64,000 bases of DNA from Cereibacter_A azotoformans (GTDB lineage: Bacteria > Pseudomonadota > Alphaproteobacteria > Rhodobacterales > Rhodobacteraceae). Under the pieces are notes generated by a model that saw only the letters and a program-made list of their open reading frames with translations, had not been told where the DNA came from and ran no database searches. The position numbers were made by a program, and so were the translations under genes. Position 1 is the first letter of the stretch; every line of letters starts with the position of its first letter. Shown one piece after another: positions 53,358-62,526 of the stretch. The stretch lies in the NCBI RefSeq assembly GCF_003050905.1, contig NZ_QAOT01000003.1; one strand, given 5' to 3'.

Positions 53358-54175
53358 CGGTGGCCTCGACCGCGATCATCGCCGGGACGGGGGCCCTGCC
53401 GCGCCATCTGGCTTGGGCCCTGCGCGCGGCGGGCGAGGTGCCGCTGGTGGCCGCGCTCGAGGGGTTTGCCCCCGAGGGGCTCGAAGCCGACATCACCTTC
53501 CGGGTCGAACGGCTCGTGCCTTTCCTGCGCGAACTGGAGACGGCGGGGGTGTCGCGGCTGGTCTTTGCCGGGGCGGTCCGCCGTCCGCGGCTCGATCCGT
53601 CGCTGTTCGATCCGCTGACCGCGCAGATGGTGCCCCGGCTGATCGGCGCCATGCAGGCGGGCGATGATGCCACGCTGCGCGCCGTGATCGCGATCTTTGA
53701 GGAAGAGGGCTTCGCGGTCGTTGGGGTCTCCGATATTGCGCCCGATCTGGTGCCCGAGGCGGCCACGCTCTGCGGGGCCCCGCGCGAGGGCGACGTGCGC
53801 GACGTGGGGCGCGCCGCGGCGATCGTCGAGGCGATCGGGCGGGTGGATGTGGGGCAGGGCGCGGTGGTGGCGCAGGGCCTCTGCCTTGCGGTCGAGGCGC
53901 TGCCCGGCACCGATGCCATGCTCGACTGGGTGGCGGCCACGGCGGGGCGGCCCGATCCCGCGGGCGCGCGGGGCGTGCTCTACAAGGCGCCGAAGCCGGG
54001 GCAGGATCGCCGGATCGACCTGCCGACGCTGGGGCCGGCCACCGTGGCGCGCGCGGCCGCGGCGGGCCTGGCCGGCATCGCCTGGGAGGCGGGCGGCGTG
54101 ATCCTGCTCGACCGCGAGGCGACGGTGCGCGCGGCCGAAGAGGCGGGCCTCTTCCTCTGGGCGAGGGAGCCATGA
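53354..54175 (+). CDS. lpxI: UDP-2,3-diacylglucosamine pyrophosphatase LpxI
   Basis: A 273-residue protein of the LpxI (DUF1009) family, which replaces LpxH in many alphaproteobacteria and makes lipid X. It has the N-terminal IIAGTGALPRHLAWALRAAGE and the C-terminal VLYKAPKPGQDRRIDLPTLGPATV with the key Asp region. The gene overlaps lpxA and lpxB by four bases each, as expected for consecutive steps in one pathway. Confidence 0.93.
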   Translation: MTVASTAIIAGTGALPRHLAWALRAAGEVPLVAALEGFAPEGLEADITFRVERLVPFLRELETAGVSRLVFAGAVRRPRLDPSLFDPLTAQMVPRLIGAMQAGDDATLRAVIAIFEEEGFAVVGVSDIAPDLVPEAATLCGAPREGDVRDVGRAAAIVEAIGRVDVGQGAVVAQGLCLAVEALPGTDAMLDWVAATAGRPDPAGARGVLYKAPKPGQDRRIDLPTLGPATVARAAAAGLAGIAWEAGGVILLDREATVRAAEEAGLFLWAREP

Positions 54176-55335
54176 AGTTCTTCCTGATCGCCGGCGAGCC
54201 GTCCGGCGACCGCCTGGGCGGCGCCCTGATGGCGGGGCTCTCGGACCTTGCACCGGGGACGGAGTTCGCCGGGGTAGGCGGGCCCGCAATGCAGGCGGAA
54301 GGGCTCGTGAGCCTCTTCCCGATGGAGGAGCTTTCGGTGATGGGTCTGGCCGAGATCCTGCCGAAATACCTCCACCTGCGCCGCCGGGTGCGGGAGGCGG
54401 CCGAGGCCTGTCTGGCCTCGGGGGCCGAGGCGCTGGTGACGATCGACAGCCCCGACTTCGGCCTCCGCGTGGCGGCTCTCGTGAAGCGGGCGAGGCCCTC
54501 GGTGCGCACGATCCATTATGTCGCCCCCTCGGTCTGGGCCTGGCGGCCGGGGCGGGCGGCGCGAATGGCGCGCCATGTCGATCATGTGCTGGCGCTGCTG
54601 CCGTTCGAGCCGCCCTACATGACCGCCGCCGGCATGACCTGCGACTTCGTGGGCCATCCGGTCGTGGCCGAGCCGCGCGCCTCCGAGGCCGAGGTTCAGG
54701 CGCTGCGCGAGCGGGTGGCGACGGGGCCGGTGATCCTCGTGCTGCCGGGCTCGCGCCGGTCCGAGGTGACGCGGCTTGCGCCCGTGTTCGGCGACGTGCT
54801 CGCGCGGCTGCGCCACCGGCATCCGGGCCTCACCGTGCTGGTGCCGACGGTGCCGCATGTGGCCGATCTGGTGCGCGAGCAGGTGGCGGGCTGGCCGGTT
54901 CATCCGCTGGTGATCGAGGATGCCGAGCGCAAGCGGGCGGCCTTCGCGGCGGCCGACGTGGCGCTCGCCGCCTCGGGCACCGTCTCGCTCGAGCTGGCGG
55001 CGAACGGTACTCCGATGGTGATCGCCTATGACATGAACCCGCTCTCGATGTGGCTCATCTCGCGGATGGCCCGGATCGACACGGTGACGCTGGTCAACCT
55101 CGTGTCGGACAGCCGCGTGGTGCCGGAGTTCCTGGGCCCGCGCTGCCGCGCCGAGCGGATCGCCCCCGCCCTTCTCGCGCTGCTCGAGGACGCGTCCCAG
55201 AGGTCGGCCCAGCAGGCGGCAATGCAGCTCACGATGGAGAGGCTGGGGCAGGGCGACGAGGCGCCGGGCCTGCGGGCCGCCCGGTCAGTCCTGTCGGTGC
55301 TGGCGGGCGGCGGCGCGCCGCAGGAGACGCGCTGA
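54172..55335 (+). CDS. lpxB: lipid A disaccharide synthase LpxB
   Basis: A 387-residue GT19 glycosyltransferase. It begins KFFLIAGEPSGDRLGGALM and carries YVAPSVWAWRPGRAARM, FVGHPVVAE, LPGSRRSEV and the ASGTVSLELA substrate loop. It joins lipid X to UDP-2,3-diacylglucosamine at the inner membrane face. It is the last gene of the lpx run, 57 bases before the ABC-F gene. Confidence 0.96.
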   Translation: MKFFLIAGEPSGDRLGGALMAGLSDLAPGTEFAGVGGPAMQAEGLVSLFPMEELSVMGLAEILPKYLHLRRRVREAAEACLASGAEALVTIDSPDFGLRVAALVKRARPSVRTIHYVAPSVWAWRPGRAARMARHVDHVLALLPFEPPYMTAAGMTCDFVGHPVVAEPRASEAEVQALRERVATGPVILVLPGSRRSEVTRLAPVFGDVLARLRHRHPGLTVLVPTVPHVADLVREQVAGWPVHPLVIEDAERKRAAFAAADVALAASGTVSLELAANGTPMVIAYDMNPLSMWLISRMARIDTVTLVNLVSDSRVVPEFLGPRCRAERIAPALLALLEDASQRSAQQAAMQLTMERLGQGDEAPGLRAARSVLSVLAGGGAPQETR

Positions 55336-55392
55336 CCGATCCGTGCCCGCGGACACGTTGACGCGGGCCACGGCCCCCTGTAGCGGACGGTC

Positions 55393-57204
55393 ATGGCACG
55401 CGCACCCCTCCTTCAGCTCTCCGGCATTTCCCTCACCTTCGGCGGCGAGCCGGTCTTCGACGGTCTCGACCTTGTGGTCCAGCAACAGGACCGGGTGGCC
55501 CTCGTCGGCCGCAACGGCTCGGGCAAGTCCACGCTCCTCAAGGTCATGGCGGGGCTGGTCGAGCCTGACCGCGGCGACCGGGTGGTGCCGGCCGGCACAT
55601 CGGTCGGCTACATGGAGCAGGATCCCGACCTGTCGGCCTTCGCCACGCTGGGCGACTATGCGGCCTCGGGATTGGCGCAGGGCGAGGAATACCGCGTCGA
55701 GATGGTGGCAGAGGGGTTGAAGTTCCGCCCCGACACGCCGGTTGCGACCGCCTCGGGCGGCGAGCGGCGCCGGGCGGCTCTGGCCAAGCTCATGGCCGAG
55801 GCGCCGGATCTTATGCTGCTCGACGAGCCGACGAACCACCTCGACATCCAGGCGATCCAGTGGCTCGAGGCGCAGCTGTCCGAGACGCGGGCGGGCTTCG
55901 TGCTGATCAGCCACGACCGCGCCTTCCTGCGCGCGCTCTCCCGCGCGACGCTCTGGATCGACCGTGGGCAGGTGCGGCGGCGCGAGTCGGGGTTCGAGGG
56001 GTTCGAGGAGTGGCGCGAGCAGGTCTGGGCCGAGGAGGACGACCAGCGCCACAAGCTCGACCGCCGGATCAAGGCCGAGGCGCGGTGGGCGGTCGAGGGG
56101 ATCTCGGCGCGGCGCAAGCGCAACCAGGGCCGGCTGCGCGCGCTGGCGGCGATGCGCGAGGAGCGCCGGTCGCAGATTCGCCGGCAGGGCACGGCGGCGC
56201 TCGAACTTGAGTCCGGGCCGACCTCGGGAAAGCGCGTGATCGAGGCAAAGGGCCTCACGAAACTTTTCGACGGGCAACCGATCGTGAAGGATTTCTCGCT
56301 GCGCGTGCTGCGCGGCGACCGTGTGGCCTTCGTCGGACCGAACGGCGTGGGCAAGACCACGCTGCTGAAACTGCTGACCGGCGAGATGGAGCCGGACGCC
56401 GGCACGGTCACGCTGGGCACGAATCTGCAGGTGGCGATCTTCGACCAGACGCGGTCCCAGCTCGATCCCGAAGCCTCGCTCTGGGACAGCCTGACCTCTG
56501 ATCCGGCGATGCGCGTCTCGGGGCAGCAGGATCAGGTGATGGTGCGGGGCCAGCCGCGGCATGTGGTGGGCTACCTCAAGGATTTCCTCTTTGACGAGCG
56601 TCAGGTGCGGGCGCCGGTGCGGTCGCTGTCGGGCGGCGAGAAGGCCCGGCTCTTGCTGGCGCGGATCATGGCGCGCGAGTCGAACCTGCTGATCCTCGAC
56701 GAGCCGACGAACGATCTCGACGTCGAGACGCTGGATCTTCTGCAAGACATTCTCGGGGATTACGACGGAACGGTTCTGCTGGTGAGCCACGATCGCGACT
56801 TCATCGACCGGGTGGCCACCACCACCGTGGCGCTGGAGGGGCAGGGGCGGGCCACGGTCTATGCCGGTGGCTGGAGCGACCATCTGGCCCAGCGGGGCAC
56901 CCCCGAGGCCGCCGCCCCCGAGCCCGCGCGCGACGCGCCGAAGGCCCAGCCGCGGCCCGAGGCGAAGAAACCGGCGGAAGGCCTGACCTTCACCGAGCGC
57001 AAGCGCCTCGAGGCCCTGCCCGGCATCATCGAGCGGCTCGAGGCCGAGATCGCTAAGCTCTCGGAGTTCCTGGCGGCCGAGGATCTCTTCACCCGCGAGC
57101 CCGTCAAGTTCCGCAAGGCCACCGAAGCCATGGCCGAGCGTCAGGCCCTTCTGGCGCAGGCGGAAGAGGAGTGGCTGACGCTGGAAGACAAGGCCGGCGC
57201 CTGA
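55393..57204 (+). CDS. uup: ABC-F family ATPase (Uup-like)
   Basis: A 603-residue soluble ATPase with two nucleotide-binding domains: Walker A GRNGSGKST near 37 and GPNGVGKTT near 316, signatures ASGGERRR and LSGGEKAR, and LLDEPTNHLD / LDEPTNDLD. It has no membrane part. A charged linker and a C-terminal coiled coil (PGIIERLEAEIAKLSEF to LTLEDKAG) match Uup. Such proteins act on ribosomes or on replication intermediates. The coiled coil separates it from EttA. Confidence 0.88.
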   Translation: MARAPLLQLSGISLTFGGEPVFDGLDLVVQQQDRVALVGRNGSGKSTLLKVMAGLVEPDRGDRVVPAGTSVGYMEQDPDLSAFATLGDYAASGLAQGEEYRVEMVAEGLKFRPDTPVATASGGERRRAALAKLMAEAPDLMLLDEPTNHLDIQAIQWLEAQLSETRAGFVLISHDRAFLRALSRATLWIDRGQVRRRESGFEGFEEWREQVWAEEDDQRHKLDRRIKAEARWAVEGISARRKRNQGRLRALAAMREERRSQIRRQGTAALELESGPTSGKRVIEAKGLTKLFDGQPIVKDFSLRVLRGDRVAFVGPNGVGKTTLLKLLTGEMEPDAGTVTLGTNLQVAIFDQTRSQLDPEASLWDSLTSDPAMRVSGQQDQVMVRGQPRHVVGYLKDFLFDERQVRAPVRSLSGGEKARLLLARIMARESNLLILDEPTNDLDVETLDLLQDILGDYDGTVLLVSHDRDFIDRVATTTVALEGQGRATVYAGGWSDHLAQRGTPEAAAPEPARDAPKAQPRPEAKKPAEGLTFTERKRLEALPGIIERLEAEIAKLSEFLAAEDLFTREPVKFRKATEAMAERQALLAQAEEEWLTLEDKAGA

Positions 57205-57419
57205 TTGCCGATGATTCTCTCCTCTTGAGCGGGAATTGGCGCAAGACCACTCGCCCGCTTCACCACAGCGTGAGTGGCTCTGGCGCGGACCGTGCGCGAT
57301 ACATACGACATGGGGCACGGGAAGCGCCGCCACATCCGGCGGTGCGAGACCGTCAACGACAGATCCGGCGTGACCGCAACGCAGCAGCGCGGAAGCCGGA
57401 AGCTTGATTGGAGACAGAG

Positions 57420-58013
57420 ATGAAACGCATTGCAGCGCTCGCGCTCGGTGGCCTTCTTGCCGCTCCTGCCTTCGCGGGCGGCCCGATCACCGTGGCACCG
57501 GAGCCGATTGTCGAGCCGATGCCTGCCCCCGTCGTGGTCGCTCCGGTCACCGACTGGAGCGGTTTCTACGTCGGCGGCCAGCTCGGCTACGGTGACGTTG
57601 GTACGGAGATCAGCGGCCTGGACGGCAACGGCGCCATCGGCGGCGTGCACGCCGGCTACCGCTACGATTTTGGCCGTGCCGTGGTCGGTGCGGAAATCGC
57701 CTATGACATGACCAACATCGACATTGGCGACAGTGCAGAGCTCGATAACGTGGCGACGCTGAAGCTGATGGCGGGCGGCAAGATCGGGCGGGGTCTGCTC
57801 TACGCGACCGCCGGCGGAACCTGGGCCGACGTGACGTCGGACGCGGGCGACCCGGACGACGGCTACGTTTACGGCATCGGCTACGACTACATGCTGAACG
57901 ACCGCTGGTCGGTGGGCGCCGAACTGCTGCGCCACGAGTGGGACACGTTCGACGATGCGGGCACCGACGCGGACGCGACCACGCTTCAGGCGAAGGTCGG
58001 CTTCCGGTTCTGA
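57420..58013 (+). CDS. small outer-membrane beta-barrel protein
   Basis: A 197-residue OmpA/Porin_4-like barrel. After the signal peptide (MKRIAALALGGLLAAPAFAG) comes a Pro-rich spacer (TVAPEPIVEPMPAPVVVAPV), then eight alternating strands (DWSGFYVGGQLGYGD, AIGGVHAGYRYDFG, RWSVGAELLRHEW), ending VGFRF with a terminal Phe. Role unknown. The ATG follows GGAGACAGAG. Monocistronic with a strong terminator. Confidence 0.88.
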   Translation: MKRIAALALGGLLAAPAFAGGPITVAPEPIVEPMPAPVVVAPVTDWSGFYVGGQLGYGDVGTEISGLDGNGAIGGVHAGYRYDFGRAVVGAEIAYDMTNIDIGDSAELDNVATLKLMAGGKIGRGLLYATAGGTWADVTSDAGDPDDGYVYGIGYDYMLNDRWSVGAELLRHEWDTFDDAGTDADATTLQAKVGFRF

Positions 58014-58035
58014 TCCGAAAGCACCAGATCGAGGG

Positions 58036-58066
58036 AAGGGGCGCGGAGAGATCCGCGCCCCTTTTC
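58036..58066 (+). terminator. rho-independent terminator after the barrel gene
   Basis: AAGGGGCGCGGA-GAGA-TCCGCGCCCCTT (12 bp) plus TTCC, 23 bases after the stop. Confidence 0.93.
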
Positions 58067-58151
58067 CGTTGGTGATCCCGGTGGACGGGTGGTGAAACCT
58101 GTGTTACAGGCAACATTATCGTTCGAGGTGTGATATGCAGGTATTCTGGCT

Positions 58152-58595
58152 GTGATAGACGACATTGACCGGGAAATTGCCGGGCTTCTGGCCGAGGACG
58201 CTCGCCGGTCCCTGACCGAAGTGGCCGGCCAGGTCGGCTTGTCCACCTCGGCCGTCAATGAGCGTGTGAGGCGGCTTGTGGCGCAGGGCGTCATCCGGCG
58301 CTTCACGCTGGATGTCGCACCCGAGGCTCTGGGCCTGCCGGTTCTTGCGTTGATCTGGGCGGACGTGCCCCACGCGCGCGAGGAGGCCTTTCGCGCTTTC
58401 GCAACGAGCCATCCCGGCATCACCGAATGTCATCATGTGACGGGTGCCTGGTCCTATCTGATCCACCTGCGTGCGGCGAACCTTGACGGGGTCGAGGCCT
58501 TTCTCGGGCAGATGAAGGGCGATGGGCTGATCGCCCGCTCCGAGACGATGCTCGCGCTGTCCACGCTTCGGACGGCGCCGCTGGTGCCGCGATGA
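58152..58595 (+). CDS. Lrp/AsnC family regulator
   Basis: A 147-residue regulator: HTH about 1-50 (DDIDREIAGLLAEDARRSLTEVAGQVGLSTSAVNERV, read in pieces) and a RAM-type ligand domain about 65-140 (HHVTGAWSYLIHLRAANLDGVEAFL). It starts with GTG at 58152. Its stop overlaps the LysE exporter start by four bases, so it probably controls that exporter in response to an amino acid, as in the Lrp-LysE pairs of other bacteria. Confidence 0.9.
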   Translation: MIDDIDREIAGLLAEDARRSLTEVAGQVGLSTSAVNERVRRLVAQGVIRRFTLDVAPEALGLPVLALIWADVPHAREEAFRAFATSHPGITECHHVTGAWSYLIHLRAANLDGVEAFLGQMKGDGLIARSETMLALSTLRTAPLVPR

Positions 58596-59200
58596 TGCTG
58601 TTCTTCAAGGCCACGCTCATGGGGCTTGCTGTGGCCGCGCCCCTCGGGCCCATCGGCGCCCTCTGCATCCAGCGGACGCTGTCACACGGGTTCCGGGCGG
58701 GCGTGGCTGGCGGGCTTGGCACGGCGCTGGCGGACGCCTCCTATGCAGCCGCCGCGGCCGCGGGATTTGCGACCTTCGCGGCCGTCCTCGACCGCATCGC
58801 CCTGCCGCTCGGCCTCGGGGGAGGGGCGTTTCTGATCTGGCTGGGCCTTCGCAGCCTGCGAGCCCGTCCCCAGCCGGGTGCGGCGCAGGCGGCGGCCGGC
58901 GGTCTCGGGGCCACGCTGGCCGCGACCTTCCTTCTCACGCTCGCCAATCCGGCAACGATCCTGACGTTTGCGGCCATCTTTGCGGCCCTCGGCCTCGCGC
59001 GCGAGGCGGATCCGGTCTCGGCGGCCCTCGTCGTGGCGGGCGTCTTCACCGGCTCGATGCTGTGGTGGATCTTGCTGGCGGGAATGGTTGCGGCCGCCCA
59101 GCGCCGTTTGCCACCCGCGTTCGGGCCGTGGGTGGCGCGCATCTCGGGGATTTTCATGCTGGGCTTCGGCCTCTGGACCATCGCGCGCGCGATGAGTTGA
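58592..59200 (+). CDS. LysE/RhtB family amino-acid exporter
   Basis: A 202-residue inner-membrane protein with about six helices and the family's PLGPIGALCIQRTLSHGF motif in the first loop. It exports amino acids; the substrate is unknown. Overlapping the Lrp gene by ATGA, it fits an exporter-regulator pair. Confidence 0.88.
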   Translation: MMLFFKATLMGLAVAAPLGPIGALCIQRTLSHGFRAGVAGGLGTALADASYAAAAAAGFATFAAVLDRIALPLGLGGGAFLIWLGLRSLRARPQPGAAQAAAGGLGATLAATFLLTLANPATILTFAAIFAALGLAREADPVSAALVVAGVFTGSMLWWILLAGMVAAAQRRLPPAFGPWVARISGIFMLGFGLWTIARAMS

Positions 59201-59329
59201 CGCCCATTCGGTATCCAGCGGTCAGTCCTTGGTGCGGTCACTGGCCGCTGTCAGATCGGCATTGTGCTGCCACAGGGTTCCCGGTAGTTCTTCGCCGCGC
59301 GCCGGGCAATGTGCTGTCCCGGCGGCTCT

Positions 59330-59388
59330 GGAAGAGTGGCAGAGTGGTCGATTGCAGCGGTCTTGAAAGCTGTTGTAGGTTCGCGCCG
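59330..59388 (+). pseudogene. degenerate tRNA-Ser-like remnant
   Basis: GGAAGAGTGGCAGAGTGGT matches the 5' end of the functional tRNA-Ser at 59504 (one change), and GGTCTTGAAAG repeats its TGA anticodon loop. The D-loop differs, the anticodon stem is wobble-rich, and the variable arm, T-arm and 3' acceptor cannot be assembled. It is not likely to be a working tRNA. Confidence 0.6.
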
Positions 59389-59503
59389 CCCGCAGTGCTG
59401 GACCGAAGAATAGGATTGTGGTTACACGGGGTTACGGTTAGGTCCGCGAGAGGCGGTTGTCGGCGCTGACAGAGCCGATACGCCAGCCGCTAGCGGCAGG
59501 TAT

Positions 59504-59593
<90 letters not shown>

Positions 59594-59618
59594 CATTCAG
59601 ATACTGAATCCGTCGAGG

Positions 59619-59640
59619 GGCCCCGATTGGGGCCTTTTTT
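59619..59640 (+). terminator. rho-independent terminator after tRNA-Ser
   Basis: GGCCCC-GATT-GGGGCC followed by TTTTTT, 26 bases after the tRNA. Confidence 0.88.
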
Positions 59641-59980
59641 CTTTTTGTTTCAAAGGGCGTTGGCAGGGCCATCCGCCCTTCGGAGACTGGGCGCTTGACG
59701 CGGAATGGGTCTCCGAATGGCCTGCGTCTCTCTTCGAGCGCCCCTCGACGGTCACGGGACGGCGTAAAACATCCTCGCATTTCCAATGGGTTGCCGCGTT
59801 CATGGGGTCGTCCCTTTCGCGAGATAATCCGGTGGCGGAGACTGACACGAAGGCGCGGGGCGGTCAGAAGGACGGCTCTGTGGCGGCCGATCCCAAGTCC
59901 GGCGGCAGCGTTCGAAGCGAGCCACGACGCTGCCAGAAGTCTCTGATGACAAACAGACTTCGCGCCCATAGCCTGGTGCA
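59641..59980. other. gene-free stretch after tRNA-Ser
   Basis: A 340-base stretch between the tRNA terminator and the DUF3883 gene. Short frames exist but none has a ribosome site or a protein-like sequence. I do not see a second copy of the tRNA 3' end here. Confidence 0.5.
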
Positions 59981-60817
59981 ATGTCGAACGGGCCCTGGAC
60001 AGATGAAGAGAACGACCTGATCGTCGCGGATTACTTCGCGATGCTGGCCGACGACATCTCCGGACGGCCCTACAAGAAGGCCGAACACCGCCGCACACTC
60101 CGCCCGCTGCTGAACGACCGGTCCGAGGGGTCCGTCGAGTTCAAGCACCAGAACATCAGCGCGGTGCTGAAGGGGCTCGGCGAGGACTGGATCCCAGGCT
60201 ACAAGCCCGCGTTCAACTTCCAGATGACCTTGGTGGATGCCGTGGCGCGGTGGCTGGCGCTGAACCCGGCCTGGCTTGGGCGCCAACCGGGGCCGCAAAC
60301 AGCCGCTTCCCTACGCGAGGCTGCGCAGATCTGGATCGGGCCGCCGCCGACGCTGTCGAACCAGCCACCCCCGCAGGAGCTGGACCAGATGCTGCACATC
60401 GCCCGCAAGTTCGACGTGGCGGGCCGGGACGAACGCAACCGGGCCCTCGGCCGCGCGGGCGAGGAGCGCGTGCTGGCGCATGAGCGCGCGGCCTTGCGGA
60501 CCGCGGGGCGGGACGATCTGGCGCGCAAGGTGCGCTGGGTGTCGGAGGAGGATGGCGACGGCGCGGGTTACGACATCGCAAGCTTCGCGCCGGACGGGCG
60601 GCCGCGGCTGATCGAGGTGAAGACGACGAACGGATGGGAGCGCACGCCCTTCCACATTACCCGCAACGAACTGGCCGTCGCCGACGAGCGCAGGTCGGAA
60701 TGGCGTCTGTTCCGGCTCTGGAACTTCTCACGCGAGCCGAAGGCGTTCGAGCTGCATCCGCCGCTGGACGCGCATGTCTCCCTGACCGCGACGACGTTTC
60801 AGGCGAGCTTTCACTGA
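59981..60817 (+). CDS. DUF3883 (NO VEIN C-terminal) protein, nuclease-like
   Basis: A 278-residue protein. The C-terminal half matches DUF3883: GRAGEERVLAHERAAL, then VRWVSEEDGDGAGYDIASF and RLIEVKTTNGWERTPFHIT. Asp198, Glu212 and Lys214 form a PD-(D/E)xK arrangement, so a restriction-like nuclease fold is likely. The N-terminal half (ENDLIVADYFAMLADDISGRPYKKAEH) resembles the small helical unit found before such domains. DUF3883 proteins occur in defence islands. It ends three bases from the convergent HTH gene. The ribosome site is weak. Confidence 0.82.
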   Translation: MSNGPWTDEENDLIVADYFAMLADDISGRPYKKAEHRRTLRPLLNDRSEGSVEFKHQNISAVLKGLGEDWIPGYKPAFNFQMTLVDAVARWLALNPAWLGRQPGPQTAASLREAAQIWIGPPPTLSNQPPPQELDQMLHIARKFDVAGRDERNRALGRAGEERVLAHERAALRTAGRDDLARKVRWVSEEDGDGAGYDIASFAPDGRPRLIEVKTTNGWERTPFHITRNELAVADERRSEWRLFRLWNFSREPKAFELHPPLDAHVSLTATTFQASFH

Positions 60818-60820
60818 GCC

Positions 60821-61204
60821 TCAGTCGAATACCCGCTCCGGCTGTTCGTGCCATGGCAGGGCCGCGACATCGGTCAGTTTCAACAGGGTCACGGCGGGCA
60901 CCTCACGCTTGTAGACGAGGCGCTTGAGGACTCCCGGCGCGAGGTAGGCGAGCCGCAGCTGTCGGCTGACATGGCGTTCGGCCAGCCCCACGGCTTTCGC
61001 CAGATCGGTGACCGTATTGAACTCGCCAGCCTCCATGCGCCGCCGCCAGCCCCACGCCCGGCCGATGGCGCGCAGGATATGCGGATCCTGCGACCGGTCT
61101 TCACTTGGCAGATAGGTTGCGGGCGGCATGATCTTCGGCCGCCCGTTCTGCTTGCGGACCTTGAGCGGTACGAAGATCTGGATGGACTCTTCGGGTTTCA
61201 TCAT
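60821..61204 (-). CDS. small HTH protein linked to the recombinase
   Basis: A 127-residue basic protein. A central helix-turn-helix is visible (DLAKAVGLAERHVSRQLRLAYLAP, about 66-89), close to ParB/KorB-type HTH units. The N-terminal half is Arg-rich (RAIGRAWGWRRRMEAG). Its ATG overlaps the recombinase stop (ATGA), so it is the last gene of that operon. It may direct or regulate recombination, but no function is shown. Confidence 0.7.
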   Translation of the reverse strand: MMKPEESIQIFVPLKVRKQNGRPKIMPPATYLPSEDRSQDPHILRAIGRAWGWRRRMEAGEFNTVTDLAKAVGLAERHVSRQLRLAYLAPGVLKRLVYKREVPAVTLLKLTDVAALPWHEQPERVFD

Positions 61205-62526
61205 TCCGCCGCCACCTTCTTTCGTGGCGCCATCATGTCGCGCATGACGCCCGAGACGCCGTCGGTCCGGACATCGATGACCAGCCCCTCGGACGTCACA
61301 GTGACCCGTCGCACCAGCAACTGCACGATCCGGGTTTGCTCCGCAGGAAACAACTTGCCCCAGACGTCCTCGAACGTCTGCAGCGCGGAGATCACGTCGG
61401 CCTCGGCGAAGGCGTGGCCCTCGCGCGCCAAGTGGGCAATGACCTGCGCCGTGATCGAGGGGGCGCGCATCACCCGCCGCAACTCGGTCACCACGGCCGC
61501 TTCCACGAGGTCGGCAGGAAGGCGGCGCGGTATGCCCTCATCGCTGGGCTCGCGATTCTTGATGACGTCCATCGAGACGTAGTACCGGTATCGCCGCGCG
61601 CCCTTCTTCGTGCTGCTCGGGGTCATGGCCGCGCCCGTGGCCGTAAAGATAAGGCCCTTCAGCAACGCAGGCGCCTGCGCCCGGGTGTTGTTGGCGCGCT
61701 TGCGGGGGCTCTCCCGCAAGATGGCATGGACCTGATCCCACAGCTTCTGGTCGATGATGGCCTGATGCTCGCCGGGATAGGCCTTGCCCTTGTGGACGGC
61801 GTCGCCGCGATAGACGCGGTTCATCAGCACTCTGTAGAGATATCCCTTGTCGACCAACGTGCCCTGCTTGTTGCGGAGCCCTTTGCGGCGTAGTTCGCGG
61901 GCCAGCACGGTCGCTGATCCGACCTCGACGAACCTCTCGAAGATGCCCCGCACGGTGGCAGCCTCGTCTTCATTCACCACGAGCTTGCGGTCCTTTACAT
62001 CGTACCCGAGCGGGACGTAGCCGCCCATCCACATGCCCTTCATGCGAGAGGCGCGGACTTTGTCGCGGATGCGCTCGGCTGTGACCTCGCGCTCGAACTG
62101 AGCGAAGCTGAGCAGGATGTTCAGCGTCAGCCGCCCCATGGACGTGGTGGTGTTGAAGGACTGCGTGACCGAGACGAAGGTCACGCCGTTGCGGTCGAAG
62201 ACCTCGACCAGCTTCGAGAAGTCCATCAGCGACCGTGACAGGCGGTCGATTTTGTAGACGACCACCACATCTATCAGGCCGTCTTCGATGTCGGCCAGAA
62301 GCTGCTTGAGGCCGGGCCGTTCCAGCGTTCCGCCCGAGATGCCGCCGTCGTCATACTGATCGCGGACCAGCACCCAGCCCTCGGAGCGTTGGCTGGCGAT
62401 GTAGGCCTCGCAGGCCTCTCTCTGAGCGTGCAGGCTGTTGAATTCCTGCTCCAGCCCTTCCTCGGAGGACTTGCGCGTGTAGATCGCGCAGCGTTGGCGG
62501 CGGACGGGATTTGCGCGTTGATCCAT
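61201..62526 (-). CDS. large serine recombinase
   Basis: A 441-residue recombinase. The resolvase domain (about 10-160) carries catalytic Ser20 in YTRKSSEEG, with DQYDDGGISGGTLERPGL and VVVYKIDRLSRSLMDF. A recombinase domain (about 170-275) follows, then a zinc-ribbon position (LLKGLIFTATGAAMTP) without its usual Cys pairs, and a C-terminal coiled-coil-like part. It would move the element by site-specific recombination. ATG 62526 follows GGGGGA and overlaps the DUF2924 stop (TGATG); a TTG just upstream is possible. Confidence 0.9.
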   Translation of the reverse strand: MDQRANPVRRQRCAIYTRKSSEEGLEQEFNSLHAQREACEAYIASQRSEGWVLVRDQYDDGGISGGTLERPGLKQLLADIEDGLIDVVVVYKIDRLSRSLMDFSKLVEVFDRNGVTFVSVTQSFNTTTSMGRLTLNILLSFAQFEREVTAERIRDKVRASRMKGMWMGGYVPLGYDVKDRKLVVNEDEAATVRGIFERFVEVGSATVLARELRRKGLRNKQGTLVDKGYLYRVLMNRVYRGDAVHKGKAYPGEHQAIIDQKLWDQVHAILRESPRKRANNTRAQAPALLKGLIFTATGAAMTPSSTKKGARRYRYYVSMDVIKNREPSDEGIPRRLPADLVEAAVVTELRRVMRAPSITAQVIAHLAREGHAFAEADVISALQTFEDVWGKLFPAEQTRIVQLLVRRVTVTSEGLVIDVRTDGVSGVMRDMMAPRKKVAAE

